DNA of 64,000 nt from an uncultured Alistipes sp. (lineage in GTDB: Bacteria > Bacteroidota > Bacteroidia > Bacteroidales > Rikenellaceae). The DNA is taken from positions 1 through 64,000 of the forward strand of contig CANASP010000010.1 of assembly GCA_947364365.1 (NCBI GenBank), given 5' to 3'. The translations under genes were made by a program, and so were the position numbers. The first letter of the stretch is position 1. Each line of letters opens with the position of its first letter. The notes beneath the pieces were generated by a model that saw only the letters and a program-made list of their open reading frames with translations, made no database searches and was not told where the DNA came from. Shown here piece by piece: positions 1 to 7,962 of this stretch.

Positions 1-314
1 TCATGATCAACGGCGTGACGCAGCTCATCATGATGAAGTCCGACGTGATGAACGACTTCGACACGATCCGCGTCGCCACGGCCTACGAGATCGACGGCGA
101 GCGTACCGAGCAGTTCCCCTTCGCCACCGACGCCGAGATCGAGCCCCTCTACACCGACTTCGAGGGGTGGCGCTGCGACCTGCGCTCGTGCCGCCGCTAC
201 GAGGAGTTCCCCGAGGCGTTCCGCCGCTATGTCGAGTTCATCGAGCGCGAGACGGGCGTGCCCGTCAGGATCATCTCGGTGGGCCCCGACCGCGACGAAA
301 CGATCGTAAGATAA
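1..314 (+). CDS. purA: Adenylosuccinate synthetase, C-terminal fragment (gene runs in from the left edge)
   Basis: Only the last 100 or so codons are inside the window; the frame is already open at base 3 and stops at 312-314. The piece reads NGVTQLIMMKSDVMNDFD near its start and ends VRIISVGPDRDETIVR, which matches the C-terminal domain of PurA: the family carries an NG-type stretch before a K-x-DVL segment and an S-x-GPDR tail. PurA joins IMP and aspartate using GTP in the cytoplasm, the first committed step to AMP. The methionine at base 3 is internal, not a start. It lies 25 bp upstream of etfB with no terminator between, so read-through into the etf genes is plausible. Confidence 0.9.
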   Translation, partial: MINGVTQLIMMKSDVMNDFDTIRVATAYEIDGERTEQFPFATDAEIEPLYTDFEGWRCDLRSCRRYEEFPEAFRRYVEFIERETGVPVRIISVGPDRDETIVR

Positions 315-339
315 ACCGAAATAACCTTAAAATACCGTT

Positions 340-1215
340 ATGAAAAACGCAAAGATTGTCGTTCTGGCCAAGCAGGTACCCGATACCCGCAACGTAGGCA
401 AGGACGCGATGACGCCCGAAGGAACGGTCAACCGTGCCGCCCTTCCGGCCATTTTCAACCCCGAAGACCTCAATGCGCTCGAAATGGCCCTCTCGCTCAA
501 GGACCGCATCGAGGGTGCTACGGTCCACGTGCTGACGATGGGTCCGCTGCGCGCCGCCGACATCATCCGCGACGCGATGTTCCGCGGCGCCGACGGCGGC
601 TACCTGCTCTCGGGCCGCGAGTTCGCCGGCTCCGACACGCTGGCCACCTCCTACGCCCTCTCGTGCGCGCTGCGCAAGATCGGTCCCGACATCATCGTCG
701 CCGGCCGCCAGGCCATCGACGGCGATACGGCCCAGGTGGGTCCGCAGGTGGCCGAGAAGCTGGGCCTTCCGCAGGTGACCTACGCCGAGCGGATCGTCGA
801 GATCAAGGAGGCGTCGCTGGTCATCAAGCGCCGCCTGGAGCACGGCACCGAGGTGGTCGAGTGCCCCGTTCCGGCTGTGGTGACGGTCAACGCCTCGGCC
901 GAGGCGTGCCGCCCGCGCAATGCCAAGCGCGTGATGGCCTTCAAGTGCGCCATGGCCAAGTCGGAGATCGCCGCCGCTCCCGAGTCGGAGGCCGCCCTGC
1001 GCGCCGCCTCGAAGCCGGCGCTCCAGATCGTCGAGTGGGCTGCCGCCGACGTCGATCCCGATCCGCAGCAGCTGGGTCTCACCGGCTCGCCCACGAAGGT
1101 GAAGAAGATCGAAAACGTCGTTTTCCAGGCCAAGGAGGCCAAGCGCCTCACCGCGTCGGACTGCGACATTAAGGAACTTATGGTCGAACTTATCGCGAGC
1201 CATACGCTCGGTTAA
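340..1215 (+). CDS. etfB: Electron transfer flavoprotein beta subunit (bifurcating-type motif)
   Basis: This 291-residue protein has the EtfB/FixA fold signature: VVLAKQVPDT at the N-terminus, a nucleotide-binding segment AGRQAIDGDTAQVGP around residues 121-135, and a C-terminal region that packs on EtfA. The form DGDTAQVGP is the one described for ETFs that bind a second FAD in EtfB and carry out flavin-based electron bifurcation; canonical AMP-binding EtfBs have a different sequence here. It is followed after 13 bp by etfA and then by an acyl-CoA dehydrogenase gene, so the three probably form one complex or redox module. The ATG at 340 opens directly on the conserved N-terminus. Assignment as ETF beta is firm; bifurcation is inferred from the motif. 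Confidence 0.95.
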   Translation: MKNAKIVVLAKQVPDTRNVGKDAMTPEGTVNRAALPAIFNPEDLNALEMALSLKDRIEGATVHVLTMGPLRAADIIRDAMFRGADGGYLLSGREFAGSDTLATSYALSCALRKIGPDIIVAGRQAIDGDTAQVGPQVAEKLGLPQVTYAERIVEIKEASLVIKRRLEHGTEVVECPVPAVVTVNASAEACRPRNAKRVMAFKCAMAKSEIAAAPESEAALRAASKPALQIVEWAAADVDPDPQQLGLTGSPTKVKKIENVVFQAKEAKRLTASDCDIKELMVELIASHTLG

Positions 1216-1228
1216 TGCACACAGGGAT

Positions 1229-2248
1229 ATGAATAACCTATTCGTATATATCGAACTCGAGGGCGGCAAGATCGCCGACGTCAGCCTTGAGTTGCTGACC
1301 AAAGGCCGCGAACTGGCCGATACGCTGAAGGTGAAACTCGAAGCCGTGGTGATGGGCGACGGTCTGGCCGGCCTGGAGAAGGAGTTGGCCCGTTACGGCG
1401 CCGACACGGTGTGGATCGCCGACGACGCGATCTTCAGCCCCTTCCGAACGCTGCCCCACACGGCGGCCCTGTGCGGGCTGATCGAGCAGGAGAAGCCCCA
1501 GATCGTCCTCTTCGGCGCCACGCCCGTGGGCCGCGACTTCGCGCCGCGCGTCTCGTCGGCGCTGCACAGCGGTCTGACGGCCGACTGTACGCAGCTGGTC
1601 ATCGGCGACCACAACGACGTGAAGAGCGGCAAGGGCTACACCGACCTGCTCTACCAGATCCGTCCGGCCTTCGGCGGCAACATCATCGCCACGATCGTCA
1701 ACCCCGACCACCGTCCCCAGATGGCCACCGTCCGCGAGGGCGTCATGCGCAAGCAGGAGGCCGCCGTGCCCGCCGCCGGCGAGGTGAAGGTGATCGACTG
1801 GCGCAGCTATGTCAAGGATTCGGACCTGGTGGTGAAGATCGTCGACCGCCAGATCGAGGAGCGCAAGATCGACATCAAGGGCGCTTCGATCATCGTCGCA
1901 GGAGGTTACGGCATGGGTTCGAAGGAGAATTTCAAGCTGGTCTACGAGCTGGCCGAGGTCCTCGGCGGCGAGGTGGGCGCCAGCCGCGCTGCGGTCGACG
2001 CAGGCTTCACTGAGCATGCGCGCCAGGTGGGGCAGACCGGTGTCACCGTGCGTCCCAAGCTCTACATCGCCTGCGGTATTTCGGGCCAGATCCAGCACAC
2101 GGCCGGCATGGACCAGTCGTCGATGGTCATCTCGATCAACTCCGATCCCGATGCCCCGATCAACAAGATCGCCGACTACGCCATCACGGGCGACGTGAAC
2201 GACATTATCCCCAAGATGATTAAGTACTACAAACAAAACTCGAAGTAA
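1229..2248 (+). CDS. etfA: Electron transfer flavoprotein alpha subunit
   Basis: A 339-residue EtfA/FixB. The N-terminal half is the ETF alpha domain (ALCGLIEQEKPQIVLFG about residues 80-96). The C-terminal half is the FAD-binding domain, with AGGYGMGSKENF, GASRAAVDAGF, the QVGQTG segment, then IACGISGQIQHTAGM and SSMVISINSDPDAPI. These are the hallmark FAD contacts of the family. It partners EtfB and passes electrons to or from acyl-CoA dehydrogenase. Its stop codon overlaps the next start by one base (TAATG), so translation of the dehydrogenase is probably coupled. The domain carries an extra stretch between the two halves but has the usual length. Confidence 0.95.
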   Translation: MNNLFVYIELEGGKIADVSLELLTKGRELADTLKVKLEAVVMGDGLAGLEKELARYGADTVWIADDAIFSPFRTLPHTAALCGLIEQEKPQIVLFGATPVGRDFAPRVSSALHSGLTADCTQLVIGDHNDVKSGKGYTDLLYQIRPAFGGNIIATIVNPDHRPQMATVREGVMRKQEAAVPAAGEVKVIDWRSYVKDSDLVVKIVDRQIEERKIDIKGASIIVAGGYGMGSKENFKLVYELAEVLGGEVGASRAAVDAGFTEHARQVGQTGVTVRPKLYIACGISGQIQHTAGMDQSSMVISINSDPDAPINKIADYAITGDVNDIIPKMIKYYKQNSK

Positions 2249-3969
2249 TGGCCAATTTCTTTTCAGATAATAAGGATTTGCAGTTCCACCTGCAGCATCC
2301 TATGATGCGCAAGATCGTGGAGCTCAAGGAGCGCGGCTTCGCCGAGAAGGATCTCTACGACCACGCACCGCAGAATTTCGAGGACGCGATGGACTCCTAC
2401 CGCCGCGTGCTGGAGATCGCCGGCGAGGTGTGCGGCGATGTCATCGCACCCAACGCCGAGGGGGTCGACCACGAAGGTCCCCGCGTCGTCGACGACCACG
2501 TGGAGTACGCTTCGGGTACGGTCCGTAACCTGAAGGCGATCGTCGACGCCGGCCTGAGCGGCCTGACGCTCCCGCGCAAGTACGACGGCCTGAACTTCCC
2601 GCTCGTGTGCTTCGTCATGGCCAACGAGATGGTGGCCCGTGCCGACGCCGGCTTCGAGAACATCTGGGGCTTGCAGGACTGCGCCGAGACGCTCAACGAG
2701 TTCGCCTCGGAGGAGATCAAGCAGAAGTTCCTGCCGTGGGTTTCGGCCGGTGCGACGTGCGCCATGGACCTCACGGAGCCCGATGCCGGTTCGGACCTGG
2801 GTGCCGTGATGCTGAAGGCTACCTGGTCGGAGGAGCGCCAGACGTGGCTGCTCAACGGTGTCAAGCGCTTCATCACCAACGGCGACGGCGAGGTGTCGCT
2901 CGTGCTGGCCCGCACCGAGGAGGGGACGACCGACGCGCGCGGTCTGTCGATGCTCGTCTACGACAAGCGCGACGGCGGCGTGAAGGTGCGCCGCATCGAG
3001 AACAAGCTCGGCATCAAGGGCTCGCCCACGTGCGAGCTGGTCTTCACCAACGCTCCGGCGCAGCTCGTGGGTGACCGCAAGATGGGCCTTATCAAGTATG
3101 TGATGTCGCTCATGAACGCCGCCCGTCTGGGCATCGGCGCCCAGTCGGTGGGTCTTTGCGAGGCGGCCTACCGCGAGGCGCTGAAGTATGCGCAGGAGCG
3201 CGAGCAGTTCGGCAAGCCCATCGTCCGCTTCGCCGCCATCTCCGAGATGCTCACCAACATGAAGGCCAAGCTGGAGGGTGCCCGTGCGCTGTTGTACGAG
3301 ACCACGCGCTTTGTCGAGATCTACAAACAGTACACCCACATCTCGCACGAGCGTTCGCTCGAGGGCGAGGAGCGTCAGGAGATGAAGTTCTACAACCGTC
3401 TGGCCGACGGCTTCACGCCGCTGGTCAAGCTCTTCTCGTCGGAGTATGCCAACCAGCTGGCCTACGACGCCATCCAGATCCACGGCGGCTCGGGCTTCAT
3501 GAAGGACTACCCCTGCGAGCGCCTCTACCGCGACGCCCGTATCATGAATATCTACGAGGGTACCTCCCAGTTGCAGGTCGTCGCGGCGATCAACGCCGTG
3601 ACGAAGGGCACCTTCATGGAGCAGATCGGCCGCTACGCCGCCGCCGACTACTGCGCCGAGATGCAGCCCGTCGTCGAGCGGCTGAAGGCGCTGACGGCCC
3701 AGTTCGCCGAGATGGTCGAGCGCGTCGAGACCGTCGACAAGCAGACCTCGGGCTTCAAGGACCTCCACGCCCGCCGTCTGGTCGAGACCGCCGGCCACAT
3801 CATCATCACCTACCTGTTGGCCCGTCAGGCGGGCGAGTGCGCCGACTACGGTCGCTCGGCCCGTGTGTTCTGCAACCTGGCCGAGGGCAAGATCGCCGAG
3901 GCTTACGCCGGCGTGATGCACTCCGAGGCGGCCGACGTGGCGCTCTACCGCGTCGAAGCGGCCGAGTAA
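2248..3969 (+). CDS. Acyl-CoA dehydrogenase, long form
   Basis: A 573-residue FAD-dependent acyl-CoA dehydrogenase that oxidises or reduces the alpha-beta bond of acyl-CoA with EtfAB as partner. Recognisable segments are MDLTEPDAGSDLG (FAD and substrate loop, about residue 173), FITNGD, REQFGKPI, IHGGSGFMKDYP and the catalytic glutamate in IYEGTSQLQ near residue 438. It is some 190 residues longer than short-chain enzymes such as butyryl-CoA dehydrogenase; the extra C-terminal part (from about residue 455) is helical and resembles the extension seen in large bacterial acyl-CoA dehydrogenases. The start overlaps the etfA stop. Substrate chain length cannot be read from sequence; the nearby ptb/buk genes make short or branched C4-C5 acyl groups possible. 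Confidence 0.92.
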   Translation: MANFFSDNKDLQFHLQHPMMRKIVELKERGFAEKDLYDHAPQNFEDAMDSYRRVLEIAGEVCGDVIAPNAEGVDHEGPRVVDDHVEYASGTVRNLKAIVDAGLSGLTLPRKYDGLNFPLVCFVMANEMVARADAGFENIWGLQDCAETLNEFASEEIKQKFLPWVSAGATCAMDLTEPDAGSDLGAVMLKATWSEERQTWLLNGVKRFITNGDGEVSLVLARTEEGTTDARGLSMLVYDKRDGGVKVRRIENKLGIKGSPTCELVFTNAPAQLVGDRKMGLIKYVMSLMNAARLGIGAQSVGLCEAAYREALKYAQEREQFGKPIVRFAAISEMLTNMKAKLEGARALLYETTRFVEIYKQYTHISHERSLEGEERQEMKFYNRLADGFTPLVKLFSSEYANQLAYDAIQIHGGSGFMKDYPCERLYRDARIMNIYEGTSQLQVVAAINAVTKGTFMEQIGRYAAADYCAEMQPVVERLKALTAQFAEMVERVETVDKQTSGFKDLHARRLVETAGHIIITYLLARQAGECADYGRSARVFCNLAEGKIAEAYAGVMHSEAADVALYRVEAAE

Positions 3970-3991
3970 CCCGCGCTGCCGATCCATACCG

Positions 3992-4025
3992 AAGGGGCGT
4001 TCCGACATGCGGAACGCCCCTTTTT
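3992..4025 (+). terminator. Rho-independent terminator after the etf/acyl-CoA dehydrogenase operon
   Basis: A perfect 12-bp GC-rich inverted repeat (3992-4003 with 4011-4022) with a 7-nt loop runs into a T tract at 4021-4025. It lies 23 bp after the dehydrogenase stop. Confidence 0.9.
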
Positions 4026-4037
4026 CGTCGGCGCATC

Positions 4038-4105
4038 GTACCTGCCGGTGTGCCGTACCAGCCGGTGTGCCGCACTCGTCTGTTTGCCGTACTTGCCGGC
4101 GGGCG
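4038..4105. repeat. Tandem repeat, 17-bp unit, four degenerate copies
   Basis: Four head-to-tail 17-base units start at 4038, 4055, 4072 and 4089. The first two differ at one base (GTACCTGCCGGTGTGCC against an A at the sixth position); the third and fourth are more diverged but keep the phase, and a fifth partial unit may follow at 4106. No gene covers it: it sits between a terminator and the promoter of the next gene. The stretch from 4106 to 4190 shows nothing else recognisable. Confidence 0.75.
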
Positions 4106-4190
4106 ATACCGGTGCGGCGCGCGGTTCCGTTCCGGCGCCGTGCCCGACCTCCTCATTTTCGCCGGCGCGCTGCACCGTTCGGTCCGGTCG

Positions 4191-4222
4191 TTTGGCACCC
4201 CGCGCGGAATTTATTACTTTTG
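4191..4222 (+). promoter_or_regulatory. Bacteroidota-type promoter for the outer-membrane barrel gene
   Basis: TTTG at 4191-4194, a 20-bp spacer, then TACTTTTG at 4215-4222, matching the TTTG/TAnnTTTG consensus of the primary sigma factor in this phylum. The start codon is about 30 bp downstream. Confidence 0.75.
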
Positions 4223-4251
4223 TTCCCCGAATGTTAAAACGAACGAATGTT

Positions 4252-4827
4252 ATGATGCGAAAACTCGTGCTGCTCGTCGTCGCAGCGTTTATCCTGCTTC
4301 CCGCCTCGGCGCAGCTGCGCCGCAGCGAACTCTCCGTCTCCTACGGCTTCGCGCCCGTCACCGGCTGGACGGATACCTACACCCAGCTGGTCAAAGAGCT
4401 CGTCTCGGGCCATGATACCGGACTGAAAGGGTGGGGCGCCGTGACCGTGGGGTATAATTTTCGTCTGCTCAATAAATTGAGCCTGGGCGTGCAAGTGGTC
4501 TACGCCTCCAACGACCGTCGTTTCGTGCCTTCGGCCTCCGAGGGCTCGGCCGCCGCTCCGGGTACCGTCGCCAGCCACTACTGGTCGGTGATGCCCAACC
4601 TCAAGTGGACGTGGCTCAACCTGCGCATCGCGTCGCTCTATTCGCGCGTGGCCGTCGGTTCGACCTTCTCGCGTGCCGAGGCGGAAGAGCGCAGGGCTTC
4701 GGCCACCGACTTCGCGTTTCAGGTATCGCCCGTAGGGCTGGAGGTCGGCGGACGCCTGGCCGCCTATGCCGAGGCCGGTATCGGCGCTTCGGGCTGCCTG
4801 GTCTTCGGTGCCCGCTACCGCTTCTGA
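4252..4827 (+). CDS. Outer-membrane beta-barrel protein, small
   Basis: About 191 residues. It begins MMRKLVLLVVAAFILLPASA, a clear signal peptide with probable cleavage after ASA, and ends in RYRF: the terminal aromatic residue typical of outer-membrane barrels inserted by BamA. Between these are alternating-hydrophobicity strands (SVSYGFAPVTG, GAVTVGYNF, LSLGVQVVYAS) separated by short polar turns, as in the eight-stranded OmpA/OmpX-like barrels. The start could be either of two adjacent ATG codons at 4252 and 4255; longer frames reaching back to 4048 run through the tandem repeat and the promoter and are unlikely. No substrate can be inferred. The next gene begins 13 bp after the stop, so the two are probably co-transcribed. 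Confidence 0.75.
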   Translation: MMRKLVLLVVAAFILLPASAQLRRSELSVSYGFAPVTGWTDTYTQLVKELVSGHDTGLKGWGAVTVGYNFRLLNKLSLGVQVVYASNDRRFVPSASEGSAAAPGTVASHYWSVMPNLKWTWLNLRIASLYSRVAVGSTFSRAEAEERRASATDFAFQVSPVGLEVGGRLAAYAEAGIGASGCLVFGARYRF

Positions 4828-4840
4828 CCGCGCTCCGGCC

Positions 4841-5776
4841 ATGAAACGCACCTTCCTCTGTGCCCTCTGCCTGCTGTCGCTCGCTGCGTGCGGCCGTCGT
4901 CCGCGTCCGGCCGATGCGGCGTCGATGGCCGTGCGACGCGGTTTCGTCGCCGTCGACGTGCCGGCCTCAGTCGCGCCCCAAGCCCGGCGCGATTTTCTGC
5001 GCGAACACTACTGGGACCGCTTCGACTTCGCCGATACGCTCCTGGTTCGCGAGGCCGATACGTTGCAGATGGTCGAGGCTTTCGCCCGTTTTGCCGTGCT
5101 GCTCTCGGCGACGGCCGAGCACGCGGCCGAGCCGGCTCCCGTGCGGACGCTCATGCGACGGGCCGCCTCGTCGCGCCCCATGCTCGACTACTTCGCGATG
5201 CTGGCCCGCACGGTGCTCCACGATCCCAACTCGCCGCTTCGCGACGACGAGCTCTACATCCCCGTGCTCGAAGAGCTGCTCGCTGCGCCCTGGTACGACG
5301 ATTACGAGCGCATCGCACCCGAATACGACTTGTCGATGGCCCGCCGCAACCGGCCCGGCGAGCCGGCCGCCGACTTCCGCTACGAAACGGCGTCGGGCGC
5401 CTCGGGAAGCCTCTACGGACTGGATGCCGAATACGTGTTGCTCTACTTCGGCAATCCCGGCTGCGCGGCCTGCGGCGAGGTGAGCGAGGCGATCGCCGCC
5501 TCGCCGATGCTCGGCGAGATGGTCGAGCGTGGGCGGCTCAAGGTGCTGTGGATCTCGCCCGACGAGCCGGCCGACGAGTCTTCCGATGTTCGGCCGGGCG
5601 ATCTTCCCGCGTCGTGGATCATCGCCCGCGACCCTGCGGGTGCGGTCCGCCGCGACGGGCTCTACGATCTGCGCGCCATCCCGTCGCTCTATCTGTTGGA
5701 TGCCGGCAAAAGGGTGGTGTGGAAGGATACGATCGATGTCGAACTGATCGAGGAGCTCATCGACCGGCGCAGCTGA
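4841..5776 (+). CDS. Thioredoxin-fold lipoprotein (DUF5106-like plus redoxin domain)
   Basis: A 311-residue predicted lipoprotein: MKRTFLCALCLLSLAACG gives a signal peptide with lipobox LAAC. The middle region (about residues 40-190) is helical and resembles the DUF5106 region found ahead of redoxin domains in Bacteroidota. The C-terminal half is thioredoxin-like: YVLLYFGNPGCAACGEV holds a CxxC pair (C-A-A-C) and IPSLYLLD is the cis-proline strand. A role in thiol-disulfide exchange in the periplasm is likely, but the partner is unknown. It is probably co-transcribed with the upstream barrel protein. The chosen ATG at 4841 opens on the signal peptide; the frame extends upstream only through the previous gene. 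Confidence 0.75.
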   Translation: MKRTFLCALCLLSLAACGRRPRPADAASMAVRRGFVAVDVPASVAPQARRDFLREHYWDRFDFADTLLVREADTLQMVEAFARFAVLLSATAEHAAEPAPVRTLMRRAASSRPMLDYFAMLARTVLHDPNSPLRDDELYIPVLEELLAAPWYDDYERIAPEYDLSMARRNRPGEPAADFRYETASGASGSLYGLDAEYVLLYFGNPGCAACGEVSEAIAASPMLGEMVERGRLKVLWISPDEPADESSDVRPGDLPASWIIARDPAGAVRRDGLYDLRAIPSLYLLDAGKRVVWKDTIDVELIEELIDRRS

Positions 5777-5856
5777 CGCCGAAAGGGTATAAGCCGAGCC
5801 TATCGCGGCATAAAAAAAGACGATCGGTTTGCTGCACGGGTTTCGCCGGATTTTTC

Positions 5857-5864
5857 TATCTTTG
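5857..5864 (+). promoter_or_regulatory. Promoter -7 element for the reverse rubrerythrin gene
   Basis: TATCTTTG, an exact match to TAnnTTTG, 44 bp before the start codon. A TTTG at 5828-5831 is 25 bp upstream, longer than the usual spacing, so the -33 element is uncertain. Confidence 0.65.
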
Positions 5865-5908
5865 CTGGCGTAAATAAGAAACATAACACACTCAAACATT
5901 TGAAAATT

Positions 5909-6463
5909 ATGGCAAAGAAATGGCGTTGTACCGTCTGTGGTTATATCCACGAGGGTCCCGAGGCACCCGAGCAGTGCCCGATGTGCAAGGTAGGCAAGGA
6001 TAAGTTCGTCGAGGTCGTCGAGCAGGAGGGCGATCTGGATTTCGTCACGGTTCACAAGATCGGCGACGGCAAGGGTGCCGATGCCGAGCTGTGGGAGGGT
6101 CTTCAGAACCACTTCATCGGTGAGTGCACCGAGGTGGGCATGTACCTGGCCATGAGCCGTCAGGCCGATCGCGAGGGCTATCCCGAGATCGCCGAGGCCT
6201 ACAAGCGTTACGCCTGGGAGGAGGCCGAGCACGCCTCGAAGTTCGCCGAGCTGATCGGCGAGGTGGTATGGGATACCAAGACCAACCTCTACAAGCGCAT
6301 GAACGCCGAGTGCGGCGCCTGCGAGGACAAGATGCGTCTGGCCCGTCTGGCCAAGGAGCAGAACCTCGACGCCGTGCACGACACCGTGCATGAGATGGCC
6401 AAGGACGAGGCTCGCCACGGCAAGGGCTTCGAAGGTCTCTACAAGCGTTACTTCGGCAAGTAA
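5909..6463 (+). CDS. Reverse rubrerythrin (rubredoxin-like domain followed by di-iron ferritin-like domain)
   Basis: A 184-residue peroxide-reducing non-haem iron protein. The N-terminal rubredoxin-like domain carries two Cys pairs (WRCTVCGY and EQCPMC, residues about 6-30). The ferritin-like four-helix domain follows, with the E-x-x-H iron ligand motifs EEAEHA and DEARHG. Classical rubrerythrins have these domains in the opposite order, so this is the reversed form known from clostridia and other anaerobes, where it acts as NADH-linked peroxidase through a rubredoxin reductase. The ATG at 5909 is preferred; a TTG three codons earlier is also in frame. It has its own promoter and terminator, so it is monocistronic, as expected for an oxidative stress gene. 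Confidence 0.9.
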   Translation: MAKKWRCTVCGYIHEGPEAPEQCPMCKVGKDKFVEVVEQEGDLDFVTVHKIGDGKGADAELWEGLQNHFIGECTEVGMYLAMSRQADREGYPEIAEAYKRYAWEEAEHASKFAELIGEVVWDTKTNLYKRMNAECGACEDKMRLARLAKEQNLDAVHDTVHEMAKDEARHGKGFEGLYKRYFGK

Positions 6464-6483
6464 TCTTCGGGATTCTACCGATG

Positions 6484-6520
6484 AAAAAGCGGCCGGGAGC
6501 AATCCCGGCCGCTTCTTTTT
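6484..6520. terminator. Bidirectional terminator between the rubrerythrin and holin-like genes
   Basis: A 12-bp inverted repeat (6487-6498 with 6503-6514) flanked by an A run on the left (6484-6488) and a T-rich run on the right (6516-6520). It can end transcription from the plus-strand rubrerythrin gene and the minus-strand gene that stops at 6535. Confidence 0.85.
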
Positions 6521-6534
6521 CGGCGACGTGCCGT

Positions 6535-6870
6535 TTATCGGCTTTCGCGCGGTGCGAGCATGTAGAGGATCCTTTCGGATACCCATTCGTAGCCCGATTT
6601 GGCGGCACGCGCCACGTCGTAGACCGTCTCCACCTGCGTGCGCAGCTGTTCCACGGCGTCGCGGATCGACAGGTGGTAGATGACCGCGGCGATCACGGCG
6701 AAGAAGCCGCCGATGACGAGCGACGCCGCGACGAGCGAGCCGGTCAGTTGCGTGAGCCATGCGACCGCTGCCGTGAGACCGAGCATCACGGCCAGCAGAG
6801 CCGTGATGGCGAATCCTGCGATCGATGCGGCGAGATACCCGCGTTTCGGATTTTCGGCATTCTTCTCCAT
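6535..6870 (-). CDS. Holin-superfamily-like small membrane protein
   Basis: 111 residues with two hydrophobic segments (about residues 13-35 and 43-66) joined by a short loop, and a polar C-terminal tail with VEQLRTQVETVYDVARAAKS that could form an amphipathic helix. This layout matches the phage_holin_3_6-type family, which despite its name is common on bacterial chromosomes next to YtxH genes and is thought to act in envelope stress rather than lysis. It lies 20 bp downstream of a YtxH gene on the same strand and shares its transcript. No phage gene is nearby, so a lysis role is unlikely. Confidence 0.7.
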   Translation of the reverse strand: MEKNAENPKRGYLAASIAGFAITALLAVMLGLTAAVAWLTQLTGSLVAASLVIGGFFAVIAAVIYHLSIRDAVEQLRTQVETVYDVARAAKSGYEWVSERILYMLAPRESR

Positions 6871-6890
6871 GATTTCGCTCGGGTTATCGG

Positions 6891-7112
6891 TTACTGCTTA
6901 TCGCACTTGCATGCGACCTTCTCGATCTCGGACTGTACCTTCTCGTGTACCTTGTCCAGCTTGTCGTGCACCTTGTCGCTCTGCTTGTCGATGAAGTCCT
7001 TGATCTGCTGGCGCAGCTCGGGACCCGACTGGGGCGTGAGAAGCATGGTGAGTGCCGATCCTACGATCATGCCGCCTACGAGCGAGGCGACGACGATTCC
7101 TGTGTTTTTCAT
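6891..7112 (-). CDS. YtxH domain protein
   Basis: 73 residues. The N-terminal single membrane helix has the YtxH pattern (VASLVGGMIVGSALTMLLTP) followed by a G-x-E-L-R-x-x-I turn. The rest, about residues 38-70, is a highly charged coiled coil with heptad-like K-V-H-D-K-L repeats. Proteins of this family are membrane-anchored and often induced by general stress in Gram-positive bacteria; in Bacteroidota they usually come as here, followed by the holin-like gene. The C-terminus ends CKCDKQ, and its two Cys residues are unusual for the family. The function is unknown. Confidence 0.75.
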   Translation of the reverse strand: MKNTGIVVASLVGGMIVGSALTMLLTPQSGPELRQQIKDFIDKQSDKVHDKLDKVHEKVQSEIEKVACKCDKQ

Positions 7113-7229
7113 AAGGCTTGAAGTTTTAAAAATTCATAGCCTCTCCGTGCAAACTCTGCGCCAAAGTCGGATCTTTGTGCTCGCGGGTCCCTGCTTCGGG
7201 CCGCAGTCGGCGGGCAGTGAGGGCCCGCA

Positions 7230-7403
7230 ATTTTCGCCTGCGGCTCGTTGCGCGCTTTGCAGGTTGCGTCCGATTATGAATCTTTATTGAATAGAGGCGC
7301 TCTTCGGATTCCTCCGAAGAGCGGCAGCCCGCAGCCACTCCCGGCGGAGGGCTGCTCTTTTCGCGTTCGCTCGAAAAGCGCCCTTCCGCTGGCTGCTGGC
7401 CGC
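7230..7403 (-). repeat. Dispersed intergenic repeat, copy 1
   Basis: Member of a four-copy family described in the findings (others near 23.7, 24.8 and 32.2 kb). Read on the minus strand it carries a TTTTCG-rich hairpin (7357-7363 with 7372-7378), a GC-rich core at about 7324-7352 and a perfect 11-bp hairpin (7298-7308 with 7313-7323). Upstream similarity with copy 2 extends to about 7230. The 346-bp gap between the YtxH gene and the next gene holds this repeat, a promoter and no convincing gene; the short open frames across it are GC-bias shadows. Confidence 0.7.
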
Positions 7404-7444
7404 GAAACGACGTTGGATATGAAAAGAGTTTATTCCGTTTTACC

Positions 7445-7452
7445 TATATTTG
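7445..7452 (+). promoter_or_regulatory. Promoter -7 element directly before the SLOG protein gene
   Basis: TATATTTG matches TAnnTTTG exactly and ends six bases before the ATG at 7459, so the predicted transcript begins at or next to the start codon. Confidence 0.65.
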
Positions 7453-7458
7453 TATCCG

Positions 7459-7962
7459 ATGAACGCTTCACTACTGACCACCGTCGCCTTTACGGGCCAC
7501 CGCACCTACCGCGGCGAGGCCGCCGGCGAACTGTCCGGGCTCATAAGGCGGCTTCATGTCCGCGGCTTCCGCACGTTCCTCTGCGGCATGGCCGTCGGGT
7601 TCGATCTGGCGGCCGCCGAGGCGGTCGTCGCCTGCCGTGCGTCGCTGCCTGGCCTGCGCCTCGTCGCCGTCATCCCCTTCGAGGGGCAGGAACGGAGTTT
7701 TTCCGCCGCCGACCGGGCGCGCTATGCCCGCATGCGGGCCGCGGCCGACGGGGAGGTCGTCCTCGCCGCGGGCTACCATCCCGGCTGCTATGCCGTGCGC
7801 AACGACTACCTGGTCGACCATGCCGCTCTGGTCGTCGCCTGGTACGACGGCTCGGCGGGAGGCACGCACTACACCGTGCGTCGCGCCCTGCGCCGCGGCC
7901 GCGAGGTCGTGAGCCTCTGCCCGGCCTTTCCGCTCGCCTCCGCCGAGCCCTCGCTGTTCTGA
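7459..7962 (+). CDS. SLOG-superfamily protein (DUF1273/YpsA-like)
   Basis: 167 residues. It opens with TVAFTGHRTYRG, the G-x-R nucleotide-binding loop of the DUF1273/YpsA branch of the SLOG fold. It continues with RTFLCGMAVGFDLAAAEAV (G-x-A-x-G-x-D), LVAVIPFEGQE and, near the C-terminus, VVAWYDGSAGGTHYTVRRA. All are expected positions for this family, which is thought to bind nucleotides or nucleotide-derived ligands; YpsA of Bacillus affects cell division and DprA is a distant relative. The start at 7459 is chosen because the -7 promoter element ends at 7452, which excludes the TTG start at 7450. It is a single gene with no operon partner. Confidence 0.8.
   Translation: MNASLLTTVAFTGHRTYRGEAAGELSGLIRRLHVRGFRTFLCGMAVGFDLAAAEAVVACRASLPGLRLVAVIPFEGQERSFSAADRARYARMRAAADGEVVLAAGYHPGCYAVRNDYLVDHAALVVAWYDGSAGGTHYTVRRALRRGREVVSLCPAFPLASAEPSLF

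Noticed and set aside
6535-7112. Possible prophage remnant because of a holin-like protein
   Set aside because: The holin-like and YtxH pair is common on bacterial chromosomes and no phage structural, integrase or lysis gene is nearby.
7126-7338. Small minus-strand open frame (70 codons)
   Set aside because: It runs through the dispersed repeat, is Arg-rich with no start context, and has no recognised features.
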